Origin: Acidobacteriota bacterium
GTDB taxonomy: Bacteria; Acidobacteriota; Vicinamibacteria; Vicinamibacterales; UBA2999
Direction: 5' to 3'
DNA length: 64,000 nt
NCBI GenBank assembly: GCA_030697165.1
Contig: JAUYQQ010000022.1
Span: 372,001 to 436,000 of the forward strand
Shown piece after piece: positions 26,603 to 34,374 of this stretch. The translations under genes and the position numbers were made by a program. The stretch's first letter is position 1. Each line of letters starts with the position of its first letter. Below the pieces are notes generated by a model that was not told the DNA's origin, did no database searches, and saw only the letters and a list, made by a program, of their open reading frames with translations.

Positions 26603-27386
26603 CTTTTCTTCCTACGCTTGCGCCGCCACTAATCGACTGGCTGCAACTGACATCGCTGCAGTCTACACCCGATGAGCTTCATTGGAGCGAGCGGCAGGCG
26701 AACCAGAACTCCGCCCAATCGGACCGCCGTAATCCTCGACGATCCGGAGTTCCAATCGCCTGCGCTCGAAACTCCTCATTGGGGTCCCTGGCGTAGTGCC
26801 GCCATCGTGGTGGAATCGGGTGAGGGTTAGCCGGGGCTGGTGTTGTGGGTCGGCGGTGGTCGCCCCCTGCCGCCCGTCGGGCGGACTCGGGAGCGACACA
26901 CCTGGGGAACGTGCGCGGCAGGGATGGGCATAGATAGGCACCGAATCGCCGCCCGACCTTTTGGTGCCGGATTCGGAGACGGTGCCCGCATCGGAGATGG
27001 TGCGCCGGTCGGCCACTCGTTCGTCGTTGCCGCTCCTTTCGGTCTTTCGTCTTGGAGGCGGTCTGAGGCTCGCGGGACGGAGTCCGCGCTACACGCATGT
27101 GTTGAACCGCGGAGCGATGGGGTGAGGAAAGCCCGGCTGCCTAGCCTCCCGGTCCAGAGGCGCCCCGCGCGGACTATAGCTGGCAGGCCTCGCAGCAAAG
27201 AAGCCGGGGATAGTGGTCCGCCATTGAGTGGTATCATCCGCGCCGTCTGAAGCTTACGGGGAAGGTTCATGTCGGCATCAGTTCCTCCTCTGCTGCGTGG
27301 GTTGCAGCTAAGGAGTAAAGGAAGATAGTCCGATCGCCTCGCAGCCTAGATACAGTTAGCCGGATATCACGACTCGGACCAACACC
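26603..27386. other. Non-coding island segment with a repeated promoter-like element
   Basis: I see no convincing gene. Open frames here lack coding character. At 27211-27249 the sequence repeats, with few mismatches, the stretch at 24960-24995 (sharing GTGGTATCATCCGCGCCGTCT), including an extended -10-like TGGTATCAT. After it, ATG 27269 with GGGGAAGG upstream opens a 19-residue frame ending at 27328 that could be a leader peptide or remnant. Confidence 0.4.
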
Positions 27387-27752
27387 ATGGACTTGCTGAT
27401 TCAATACTTGCTCTGGGTCGTGGTCTTTGCGCTCGTCGGTGCTGCAATCGGGCAGAAGCGTGGAAGAGCGCTTGCTGGGTTCTTTCTAGGCGGATTGATC
27501 GGTCCCTTGGGCTGGCTGGTTCTTCTGCTCGGCCCTGACTATTCAGGGCAGTTTCGGAAGTGCCCATATTGTGCGGAGTCGGTGAAGACGGAAGCAGTCA
27601 TCTGCAAGCATTGCGGCAAGAGCCTCGGATCGGCCGGGTCCGTGGCCGCTGCCTTTGGTTCGTCGCCGCCTCGCGCCATTAGATCATCCGACGACGACTT
27701 CGATGAGTGGCAGCGAGGTCAAGAGACCAAGACCCGCAAGCCAACCGGCTGA
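27387..27752 (+). CDS. Small membrane protein with zinc ribbon
   Basis: 121 residues: two N-terminal membrane segments (YLLWVVVFALVGAAIGQKRG, ALAGFFLGGLIGPLGWLVLL) and then a C4 zinc ribbon KCPYCAESVKTEAVICKHCGK, followed by a polar tail. The combination of small glycine-rich helices and a ribbon is common in bacterial hypothetical proteins, without a known role. Its TGA lies in a possible decayed attC (27747-27790), the same relation seen in cassettes downstream, so it may be the first cassette of the array. Confidence 0.7.
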   Translation: MDLLIQYLLWVVVFALVGAAIGQKRGRALAGFFLGGLIGPLGWLVLLLGPDYSGQFRKCPYCAESVKTEAVICKHCGKSLGSAGSVAAAFGSSPPRAIRSSDDDFDEWQRGQETKTRKPTG

Positions 27753-27790
27753 CCAGGCATCGGAGTCGATGCAGGGCCAAGCTGTCAGTC
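27747..27790 (+). repeat. Possible decayed attC site
   Basis: GGCTGAC (27747-27753) and GTCAGTC (27784-27790) are complementary at six of seven positions and flank GCATCG/CGATGC. Relative to canonical boxes, AAC/GTT has become GAC/GTC on both sides. The upstream stop codon lies in the first box and the next ATG is 19 nt after the last, as in the clear sites. At 44 bp it is short, so this is tentative. Confidence 0.35.
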
Positions 27791-27809
27791 GAAACGCGAA
27801 CAGACCACC

Positions 27810-28202
27810 ATGACCGACCGAACGCGAAGCCATCTCCTGAAGGCGCAAGAGCTCGAAGCAAGTATCGACCCGACGGGCCTCTGGTCTTTGCAGATTACGC
27901 AATCACAGGACGCCGCCGAGCACGCGTTCCGGGCAATCCTCTTCGGCATGGGCATCAATCGACTGTCTGACCATCGGCTCGACATCGTTGCGCGGCAGCA
28001 CCAACAACTGCTGACGGGTGTGTGGCCCTGTTTGGAGCCGTTACTTCCGGACTATGCGTGGCTGTGGGAGTGGCGGAATGTTGCCCGTTACGCACATGTC
28101 GACGCGCCGCCTGAGGCCACCCCGGAGATCACCGAACACGACCTGAACCGGGCAAGGCAGACAACGAAGAAACTGGTCGAGATTGCTCAGTCGCTGGTGT
28201 AG
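27810..28202 (+). CDS. Cassette protein with HEPN-like motif
   Basis: A 130-residue all-helical protein. Near residue 90 it reads WEWRNVARYAHVDAPPE, an R-x6-H type motif as in HEPN domains, many of which are RNases or toxin partners in defence. The N-terminal helices (AQELEASIDPTGLWSLQITQSQDAAEHAF) match the long first helix of such folds. Assignment is by pattern only. It is followed within 6 bp by a canonical attC, so it is the body of an integron gene cassette. No promoter of its own is obvious. Confidence 0.6.
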   Translation: MTDRTRSHLLKAQELEASIDPTGLWSLQITQSQDAAEHAFRAILFGMGINRLSDHRLDIVARQHQQLLTGVWPCLEPLLPDYAWLWEWRNVARYAHVDAPPEATPEITEHDLNRARQTTKKLVEIAQSLV

Positions 28203-28207
28203 GCACC

Positions 28208-28280
28208 GGCTAACAACCGCTTGCAGCCGTCGGCGCGCGGAGTGATACTGACCCGTCGCGGCTGAAGCGGCGCGTTAGAC
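28208..28280 (+). repeat. Integron attC site 1
   Basis: R'' GGCTAAC (28208-28214) and R' GTTAGAC (28274-28280). L'' GCTTGCAGCCG pairs with L' CGGCTGAAGC except for one extrahelical base, the hallmark of attC. Length 73 bp. The next gene starts 16 nt after R'. Confidence 0.85.
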
Positions 28281-28296
28281 ATCCATAGGGAGTCGA

Positions 28297-29022
28297 GTGC
28301 GCATAGCAACGTGGAACCTTGAAAGGCTGCCGACCGCTTGGCGCCGATCCGTCATCCAATCGCAACTGCGAGAGGTGAACGCCGATATCTGGATTCTCAC
28401 GGAAACCTCTAGCGGCCTTTCTCCGGGCAAGGACTACAAGCTCGTCTCCTCGGGTGCCCCGGATCGCCTTGGAGACCAGGGTGAGGTCTGGGTTGCAATC
28501 TGGTCGCGCTTTCCCATCCGGCAGATTGATGTCTTTGGAGATCCGGCACGATCAGCAGCGGCGTCAATATCGCTTCCAAACAGCCAACGCCTCGGCGTTT
28601 GCGGAACCGTCCTTCCCTGGCGAGGCAGTCCGTGGCGCTCGTATCCGTCTGCGGGTGCAGTGGCCTTTTCGGCCGCCCTTGAAGCACAAAAAGCCGATTG
28701 GCATCGCATCAATGCAGAGCACGATGGGCTATGCGTTGCCGGCGACTTTAACCAAGACCTGTCCGCCAAGTCTTACTACTGGTCAGCCAAGGCTCGTGCG
28801 CTTCTTTCCTCGGCGTTGGCGGAGTGCAATCTGCAAGCGGTTACCGCGGACCCAACGGATCCCGTCCGAACGCTGACGCAACAAGAGCGAGCATCGATCG
28901 ATCACATTTGCCTACCCAGGCAGTGGCATACATCGGCACCACCGGTGGCTTGGCCGCGATTCCTCGACGGGCGCCCCATGAGCGACCACTTCGGCGTCTA
29001 CGTCGATTTGCCGGATGCCTAA
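28297..29022 (+). CDS. Endonuclease/exonuclease/phosphatase-fold cassette protein
   Basis: A 241-residue EEP-fold hydrolase with GTG start 16 nt after attC 1. Motifs: MRIATWNLERLP (metal-binding N), ADIWILTET (E), a core GLCVAGDFNQDLS (D-x-N) and C-terminal PMSDHFGVYVDL (S-D-H). These are the active-site residues of the DNase I/exonuclease III superfamily. It may act on nucleic acid or on phosphoesters; specificity is unknown. Its stop codon TAA is part of the R'' box of attC 2, the usual cassette layout. Confidence 0.85.
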   Translation: MRIATWNLERLPTAWRRSVIQSQLREVNADIWILTETSSGLSPGKDYKLVSSGAPDRLGDQGEVWVAIWSRFPIRQIDVFGDPARSAAASISLPNSQRLGVCGTVLPWRGSPWRSYPSAGAVAFSAALEAQKADWHRINAEHDGLCVAGDFNQDLSAKSYYWSAKARALLSSALAECNLQAVTADPTDPVRTLTQQERASIDHICLPRQWHTSAPPVAWPRFLDGRPMSDHFGVYVDLPDA

Positions 29023-29114
29023 CAAGCCACTGCAGCCGACGAGTGGCGGATTGGGCTAGACTCCTTCGCAGAACGCGTGACCGCCGCTCGCGGCTGAGGG
29101 GCAGGTCGTTAGAC
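29017..29114 (+). repeat. Integron attC site 2
   Basis: R'' GCCTAAC (29017-29023) and R' GTTAGAC (29108-29114). CACTGCAGCCG pairs with CGGCTGAGGGG with one extrahelical C and one mismatch. Length 98 bp. It includes the stop codon of the preceding cassette gene. Confidence 0.85.
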
Positions 29115-29130
29115 GGCGGAAAGCATCGAT

Positions 29131-29763
29131 ATGCCAGATCAGAAAGAGGTCATCGCTCAGATCGATCGAGCGCTGAAGCTCTACCAAGATCATCGCTCCA
29201 AGGCGCGGTTCAACGACCTGTCGGACCTCGGGAGTGACGTTCACGTGGAAGTTGAGACGATCGTCAGCGCAACTATCGATCGACTTGCTCCGGCCGGATC
29301 GACGTACAGGCGGACGCTCAACGTCACCCTGATCGGACAGATTGGCTCGCTGAAGGCTCTCCGTCGTGACTACGAAGACGGCTACATGTCAACGATTCAG
29401 GCCCTCGTTCGATCCGACGTGTTCGCGGACTTTTTAGACATGGCAGAGCACCTAGTCGAGCAGGGCTACAAGGACCCAGGTGCGGTTCTCGTTGGTGGTG
29501 TTCTCGAGGAGCACCTTCGCGCCTTATGTTCCGTCAGGTCGATCGACCTGGTCGTATCTAGTCGCCCGAAGAAGGCCGATTCTATGAACGGCGACCTAGC
29601 GAAGGCTGGCGCGTACAACAAGCTCGATCAGAAGAATGTCACGGCTTGGTTGGATCTCCGGAATAGCGCCGCTCACGGCAAGTATGACGATTACTCTAGG
29701 GAACAAGTCGCTGCTATGCTCGCGGGTGTTCGCGAGTTTGTCGCCAGAATACCCGCCGTCTAA
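29131..29763 (+). CDS. Cassette protein with C-terminal HEPN-like domain
   Basis: 210 residues, starting 16 nt after attC 2 and ending with the TAA inside attC 3. The N-terminal half is helical (KEVIAQIDRALKLYQDHRSK). The C-terminal part has GAVLVGGVLEEHLRALC and then WLDLRNSAAHGKYDDYSREQV, the R-x4-H motif of HEPN RNase-like domains in a context common to abortive-infection and ribonuclease proteins. I infer a possible RNA-cleaving or binding protein, perhaps anti-phage; no antitoxin-like gene is adjacent. Confidence 0.68.
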   Translation: MPDQKEVIAQIDRALKLYQDHRSKARFNDLSDLGSDVHVEVETIVSATIDRLAPAGSTYRRTLNVTLIGQIGSLKALRRDYEDGYMSTIQALVRSDVFADFLDMAEHLVEQGYKDPGAVLVGGVLEEHLRALCSVRSIDLVVSSRPKKADSMNGDLAKAGAYNKLDQKNVTAWLDLRNSAAHGKYDDYSREQVAAMLAGVREFVARIPAV

Positions 29764-29855
29764 CAAGCGGTTGCACTTGACGGCGGCCGCAGCAGTATTC
29801 GGACAGCTTGTGGCGTTCGTTTGCGGCCGCCGCAAGTGAGCCGCATGCGTTAGGG
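29758..29855 (+). repeat. Integron attC site 3
   Basis: R'' GTCTAAC (29758-29764) and R' GTTAGGG (29849-29855). GCGGTTGCACTTG pairs with CAAGTGAGCCGC with one extrahelical C; inner GGCGGCCGC/GCGGCCGCC form a long stem. Length 98 bp. It is the last recognisable attC of the array. Confidence 0.85.
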
Positions 29856-30281
29856 CGGCTTGATGATGTGAGCACGTTGGGCGCGGCGCTGCACCATGGG
29901 AACGCGCTCGGATGTTGTTACGCTCCGAGACTTCGCCCCCCTCCCGCCCGACTAGATCCAAGTTTTATGAAATTTTAAAACGGGCCTGCCTCTCGAAAAC
30001 GAACCTACGCAACCAGGCGGGCCTTGTATGTGTCCCTTCCCCGGCGACCGTTTTGGGGGAGTGGGGGCGTGCTTTGGGATAGTCACTCAACGGCCAACGT
30101 CCAGTAGATTGAAGTTCGCGCAGTTGTCCCAGCAGCGGGGCAGGGGCCACTCGGGCGCACGTCGGGCATCACCCCACCCGCGTCCAAATTAATCACATCT
30201 AGCGCCCGTGCGCGCGCCCTCCATAGTCAGCAGGCGGACGCTGCCGCGTTCCTTGGGTGGCCCGGAGTGGTAGTCAGCCAT
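29856..30281. other. Gene-free segment after the cassette array
   Basis: I see no gene, attC or clear promoter. There is an AT-rich patch around 29950-29985 and a G-rich stretch near 30050. It probably separates the cassette array from the minus-strand genes that follow. Confidence 0.5.
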
Positions 30282-31052
30282 TCAGTCAGCCTTGAAGGTG
30301 CCAGGTATCGGGGACAAGGTGATCGAACCTTCGAGCAGGTTCGATCTCAGCGCATCAATCTCGAACCGGTTCGATTCGGGGGCTCCGTCGCCGGGCGACC
30401 ACCCCAAGTCGTAGCCGAAAGTCGAAATGCGCGGCTCAGCGTGATTGGTCAGCCGATACGAAGCGCAACCGAGAAGGTAGAACGACACCGAGGGCATCGA
30501 TCCGGCCGGCGTGTATTGCTGGAGCGCGATGTCGGTTTCCTCAACGGGCAGGGTCCATTCAATGGTTGTCTTACCGCCGGGGAAGACGGTATCGGCGAAG
30601 GAGATCTCTCTGGACGCTTTCGCGGAGCTCCGCTCGCCGGCAATGAGGTCGGCGAGGTGTTGGTTCACGTCGTGAAGGATGCTGCCTCGGACTGGCACAA
30701 GTCGCAACTTTGCGAAGGCGTCGACATCAACTGCAACAGATCGCCCGACGTTCTCAATGTCAACGCGCACGGTCAAGCGAACGACGTCCTGGATGCATTG
30801 AAACCCGCGCGGAATTCGAGGCGAGACCTTGACCCACGCGCGATCAGTGAACGCCAATTGCCGCTCGAGAGTGTCGTTCTGCCGACGAATCTCGTTAAGA
30901 GACTGCCTAGTGAATCGAAAGCCGAACCACAAGCCGACCAGGCCACAAAGGGCGAAGAACGCTTGCAACAAATCCGCGAAGTTGCCCGGCCCGAGCGCCT
31001 GACAGAAGTAGGTCGTGGGGTCGGCGCTGCACAGCCAACGGAACGGATGCAT
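30282..31052 (-). CDS. Membrane-anchored hypothetical protein
   Basis: 256 residues from the ATG at 31052; codons upstream to 31241 overlap a neighbouring gene and lack coding character. A single membrane helix (FADLLQAFFALCGLVGLWFGF) is followed by a short coiled coil (RQSLNEIRRQNDTLERQLAF) and a beta-rich domain (RAWVKVSPRIPRGF, LTVRVDIENVGRSVAVDVD, PGGKTTIEWTLPVEE). Proteins with this order are common in mobile elements with unknown function. Low confidence on role, good confidence that it is coding. Confidence 0.65.
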   Translation of the reverse strand: MHPFRWLCSADPTTYFCQALGPGNFADLLQAFFALCGLVGLWFGFRFTRQSLNEIRRQNDTLERQLAFTDRAWVKVSPRIPRGFQCIQDVVRLTVRVDIENVGRSVAVDVDAFAKLRLVPVRGSILHDVNQHLADLIAGERSSAKASREISFADTVFPGGKTTIEWTLPVEETDIALQQYTPAGSMPSVSFYLLGCASYRLTNHAEPRISTFGYDLGWSPGDGAPESNRFEIDALRSNLLEGSITLSPIPGTFKAD

Positions 31053-31209
31053 GAAGGGAGATTGTAGGCGAAGAAGGCGTACGCGGAGTCGGGCTCGGGT
31101 TGTTCTGCGATGTAGATCGGCTGCTGGCGCGCGGCAAGGTCGTCGTCTCGCCCGCGCTGTTCCTGGAGGCGCGATGATCCCTTCGGCCGTCTCGCATCCA
31201 ATCGCCGAG

Positions 31210-31995
31210 TCACGTCGGAAACTCCGGACGAAACGACTCAACCAGCTGGAAGACGAAGTCCCTAAGTTGCTGAAGACACGGGATAATCGGCTGATTCGTG
31301 TCGTTTCCGAACTGCGAGAACGCGACCAGCAGGCTGATGTCGATCGGCATCTTCATCTGCGGCGGAACAGAGTTGGGATCCGCGCGGTGTTCCACAGGGA
31401 CGGTCAGCGACCATCGCATCTCTTTGCCAGGAAACACAATCGCCGGGCGGCCACCGCGGATCGTGACGCCAACGGCGACGCTGTTGACCTGCATCGAATT
31501 TGTGATCGAAATGAGGACGCGATGCTTGTCGGTGTTGCCCAGGTCATGCAGGATCCACAAGGGGTGGTTGCGGTAACTGTGGAACCCCTTGCGTTGGTAC
31601 GGCTGAAGACCTTCGATGCGCGCGGCCGCGCTGGCGGACACGCCCTTGATCTTTCGTTGGGCGCCGGCCTTGAACTTGCCTGCGTCCCAGAAAACCGGAA
31701 ACTCATACTCGCTGTCGCGGTCAAGGCCGTTCACGCGTTCCAGCGCACCGACCAGATGGTCCAGGCAGGACCGCAACTGATAGAGCACCTCTCCGACGCG
31801 GACTTGGAGAAGCTCCGGTTCCGGGGGCGGATTAATCCGAAAACCCAGAGAATCTTCCCCGTTGTGGCTGTTTCGAGAGACATGCACGACGTGCACGGTT
31901 CGGGGATCGACCCCGGACAGGTGAGCGTCCAGCTCGCGAATGAGCTCATCGGCTCGTTGAATCTTCGCAAAGACGCTTCGCAGCCAGTCGCTCAT
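31210..31995 (-). CDS. Hypothetical protein with conserved helical core
   Basis: 261 residues from the ATG at 31995. Notable segments are IQRADELIRELDAHL, VGEVLYQLRSCLDHLVGALERV and LHDLGNTDKHRVLISI. The pairing of a L-R-x-x-L-D-H-L helix with a D-K-H-R motif occurs in many phage- and island-borne proteins of unknown function and resembles HEPN-like nucleotide-binding folds, though I would not assign it. It precedes the membrane-anchored gene on the same strand after 157 bp. Confidence 0.6.
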   Translation of the reverse strand: MSDWLRSVFAKIQRADELIRELDAHLSGVDPRTVHVVHVSRNSHNGEDSLGFRINPPPEPELLQVRVGEVLYQLRSCLDHLVGALERVNGLDRDSEYEFPVFWDAGKFKAGAQRKIKGVSASAAARIEGLQPYQRKGFHSYRNHPLWILHDLGNTDKHRVLISITNSMQVNSVAVGVTIRGGRPAIVFPGKEMRWSLTVPVEHRADPNSVPPQMKMPIDISLLVAFSQFGNDTNQPIIPCLQQLRDFVFQLVESFRPEFPT

Positions 31996-32240
31996 CGTCG
32001 CCGATCCTATCAGGGCTGCGCCAAGGTGAATGTCGTCGTGCCGGGAACCGGAGACGCTGCAGTAATGGTGGAGCTCCCGATTCCCAGCCGCCGTCCACAA
32101 TCCTGTGATTGTGGCGAGCTAGTTCGCATCAGGAACTAGGCGCCAATCAATCGAAATTCGGCCTTGCCGCAGCGAGGTTTCTGGACAGGCGTGAAGTACC
32201 CCAAGCGAGAAGCCGACTGGGGGAAGAAGCGGCGTGATGG

Positions 32241-33233
32241 CTAATCGTCACCTTCTCCATTTGGTCTTTCTGGGCTAGCCGATGCCGACGGAGACGGTGA
32301 TGCCGAGGGGGACGGCGATACTGATGGCGGTGGCGTTTGGTCGTCTGAGCCCCCCCTAGTCCGCTGCGCCATCGCCTGAAACTGTTTCTGTATTTCGTCG
32401 TGGTGCTTGTTGATTAGTTCCTCCTCTGCCACCGCAAACGAGCGATATAGGGTTTCTAGGAACAAGATGTCTGGTTCCCACCCGAGCGGAGTATACCCAC
32501 CCAAACCCATAACAACACTAACGTCGGTAAAGATCCGTCCAACCCCTGGGGCGACCTCCGCTTTCTTCTTGGCCTTGTAGGTAAGGACAACCGCCTGCGC
32601 GAAGTCACGATCCGCATGATGAAGGTCGGCTTGGAACTGCGCTTCCGCGTGCCGTTGACCGATTCCAGCTGCCGCGTATCCCGCCGGATCGTGGCACCAC
32701 ACTTTCCCCTTCCCGTCGATCTTCCATACGTGTGCGCCAGTCTCGTCCACGCCGGCCACAATAAGGTCGCTGCCGGTATCAACCGCAAACAGCTGGTTGA
32801 ATGTGTTTTGCCACCAATCCGTCTTTTGATTTGGAACCTGCAAGAAGCTCTGCCGCGTCAATCCTAACGGCTCTAGGTGCTGCTCATCGCCCACGCGCAT
32901 CAAGTACACGCGAACCTGCTTGGCGACCATCCGGGCGGCTTCTTCAACGGTCATCCAACTCTCGTCAGTCTTGAGACGCGCCGCCACTGCTTGTTTGGAG
33001 CCGGTCACGATCTCCGCATTAATAGAGGATTCGCCAGCCGTGAGCAGGAAGATCGATGACGTGAGCGGAAATACTTTCGACACGTAGGGCTCAAGCTGCA
33101 CATCGCCCACGGTGATCATCCGGTCAGACACCCCGACAATCATCGGTGTGCCGTTCGGATGGCGGCAGATCGTTGCGATGCAAACACTCACGGCAGACCC
33201 CGTGCGCCGGGGAGCGGCGCTAGCGGGTGTCAT
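32241..33233 (-). CDS. Proteasome-beta-like Ntn hydrolase homologue
   Basis: 330 residues. The N-terminal part, SAVSVCIATICRHPNG then VGVSDRMITVGD and SKVFPLTSSIFLLTAGESSIN, follows the order of 20S proteasome/HslV subunits: short propeptide, possible N-terminal nucleophile after Gly12 (Ser13), the D-x-R of strand S2, and the lysine equivalent to K33. Residues 150-270 contain further sheet and helices. The C-terminal 30 residues are a low-complexity Pro/Ser tail (PSPSASPSPSASASPE). If processed, it could be a protease or amidase. There is no second subunit or ATPase of proteasome type nearby. Catalytic activity is inferred, and the nucleophile is uncertain. Confidence 0.6.
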   Translation of the reverse strand: MTPASAAPRRTGSAVSVCIATICRHPNGTPMIVGVSDRMITVGDVQLEPYVSKVFPLTSSIFLLTAGESSINAEIVTGSKQAVAARLKTDESWMTVEEAARMVAKQVRVYLMRVGDEQHLEPLGLTRQSFLQVPNQKTDWWQNTFNQLFAVDTGSDLIVAGVDETGAHVWKIDGKGKVWCHDPAGYAAAGIGQRHAEAQFQADLHHADRDFAQAVVLTYKAKKKAEVAPGVGRIFTDVSVVMGLGGYTPLGWEPDILFLETLYRSFAVAEEELINKHHDEIQKQFQAMAQRTRGGSDDQTPPPSVSPSPSASPSPSASASPERPNGEGDD

Positions 33234-33265
33234 TTGACACCTTCGGCGCTACCCGAGCAAGGTTG

Positions 33266-33826
33266 TTATTGCCGGCGCCAGTTCGCGACGAAGCTCTTAG
33301 ACACCCCGAGCACGCCGGCCGCCTCCCGCACTGACAGCCCGCTTGTGCCCTCGATCTCTGTCTCCGTCACCCGGCGACGGGGGCGCCCCAGGCGCTGCCC
33401 CTGAGCCTTCGCACGAGCCAATCCGATCATCACACGCTCCGAGATTCGTGCGCGCTCGAACTCGGCCATGGCACCCAAGATATGCAGCTGGAGCCGGCCA
33501 GCCGGCGTCGACGTGTCGATCCCCTCGCCCAGACTGACAAATGCCACGCCCAGTGCCTGGAGCTCATCGAGCATCAGGATCAGGTGCCTCAGGTTTCGGC
33601 CGAGACGATCCAAACGCCACACCACCACCGAGTCGACCTTTCGGCGCTTGACCGCGATCAGCATCGCATCGAGCGCGGGGCGGATCTCGCGGGCGCCAGA
33701 GACACCGTGGTCGACATACTCCACTACTGCCCAGGACCGCGCGACGCAGTATCGCCGCCGCTCGATCAGCTGGTTCTCGCAGGTTTGATCGGCGGTGCTC
33801 ACGCGGGCGTAGATGGCGACAGTCAT
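33266..33826 (-). CDS. Serine recombinase of the resolvase/invertase family
   Basis: 186 residues from the ATG at 33826. The catalytic serine lies in AIYARVSTADQ; the active-site arginines lie in VVWRLDRLGRNLRHLI; a long E helix (AMAEFERARISERVMIGLARAKAQG) leads to a C-terminal helix-turn-helix (SGLSVREAAGVLGVSKSFVANWRR). Size fits small resolvases and invertases, not large integrases. Short inverted GTAC sequences just upstream (33839-33860) might be its binding site. It may resolve or invert part of the island or be a leftover of a transposon. Confidence 0.88.
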   Translation of the reverse strand: MTVAIYARVSTADQTCENQLIERRRYCVARSWAVVEYVDHGVSGAREIRPALDAMLIAVKRRKVDSVVVWRLDRLGRNLRHLILMLDELQALGVAFVSLGEGIDTSTPAGRLQLHILGAMAEFERARISERVMIGLARAKAQGQRLGRPRRRVTETEIEGTSGLSVREAAGVLGVSKSFVANWRRQ

Positions 33827-34374
33827 GTCGATCAGGCTAGTACATCTAGCGGGATAGTACAAGTCAGTGCTCTGTAGCGAACCCGCCGAGCGGAGCCAGC
33901 CTGTGATGGGGAACTGACCTGACCAGCCCGGGTTGGGCTTCAAGCGGCGAGAATTGGGCCTCCCTTGCCGCTCGCGTCGCCCTTCACCCGTCGGATCCGT
34001 GGCTCGGATCCTCTGGCTCCCTGGGCATCCCGAAGGCAGCGGTTGCCCCCATAAGTTTGACACTTTCAACCTCGCCAAAAGCGATCGGCGAGCCGCAAGT
34101 TACTGTGCTGTAAGGGCTTACGGTTGACAAAACGAGGCAACCCGTAGTAAGATTAACTAATCGGAGTTCGTCCGCTCGATTCTCCAGACAGCAATCCGTA
34201 GTTCGAGAAGCTCACCGGCTTCTGCTTGGTCAGGCCGGTGCTCGCTAATCGTCCGCGCGCTCCCCTTGTAATCAATCTCGCTCCACCCTGCCGCCACTGG
34301 CGGCTAGGCTGGCTACCGCTACGAGTCGAGGTAGTCCGGCTGACTTTGTCACGACTCAAACCCCAGGTACGACG
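33827..34374. promoter_or_regulatory. Intergenic region with promoter and operator for the ATPase gene
   Basis: A good plus-strand promoter: -35 TTGACA (34124-34129), 18-bp spacer, -10 TAAGAT (34148-34153). Just before the -35 is the inverted repeat GTAAG-GG-CTTAC, a likely repressor site. Transcription would start near 34160, leaving a leader of about 215 nt before the ATG at 34375. No other gene is visible in this stretch. Confidence 0.55.

Noticed and set aside
26840-27250. 136-codon plus and 147-codon minus frames in the gene-free island segment
   Set aside because: Composition biased, no ribosome sites, no domains.
27355-27361. GTTAGCC upstream of the 27387 gene as attC or attI end
   Set aside because: No complementary partner box or stem could be found upstream, so I did not annotate it.
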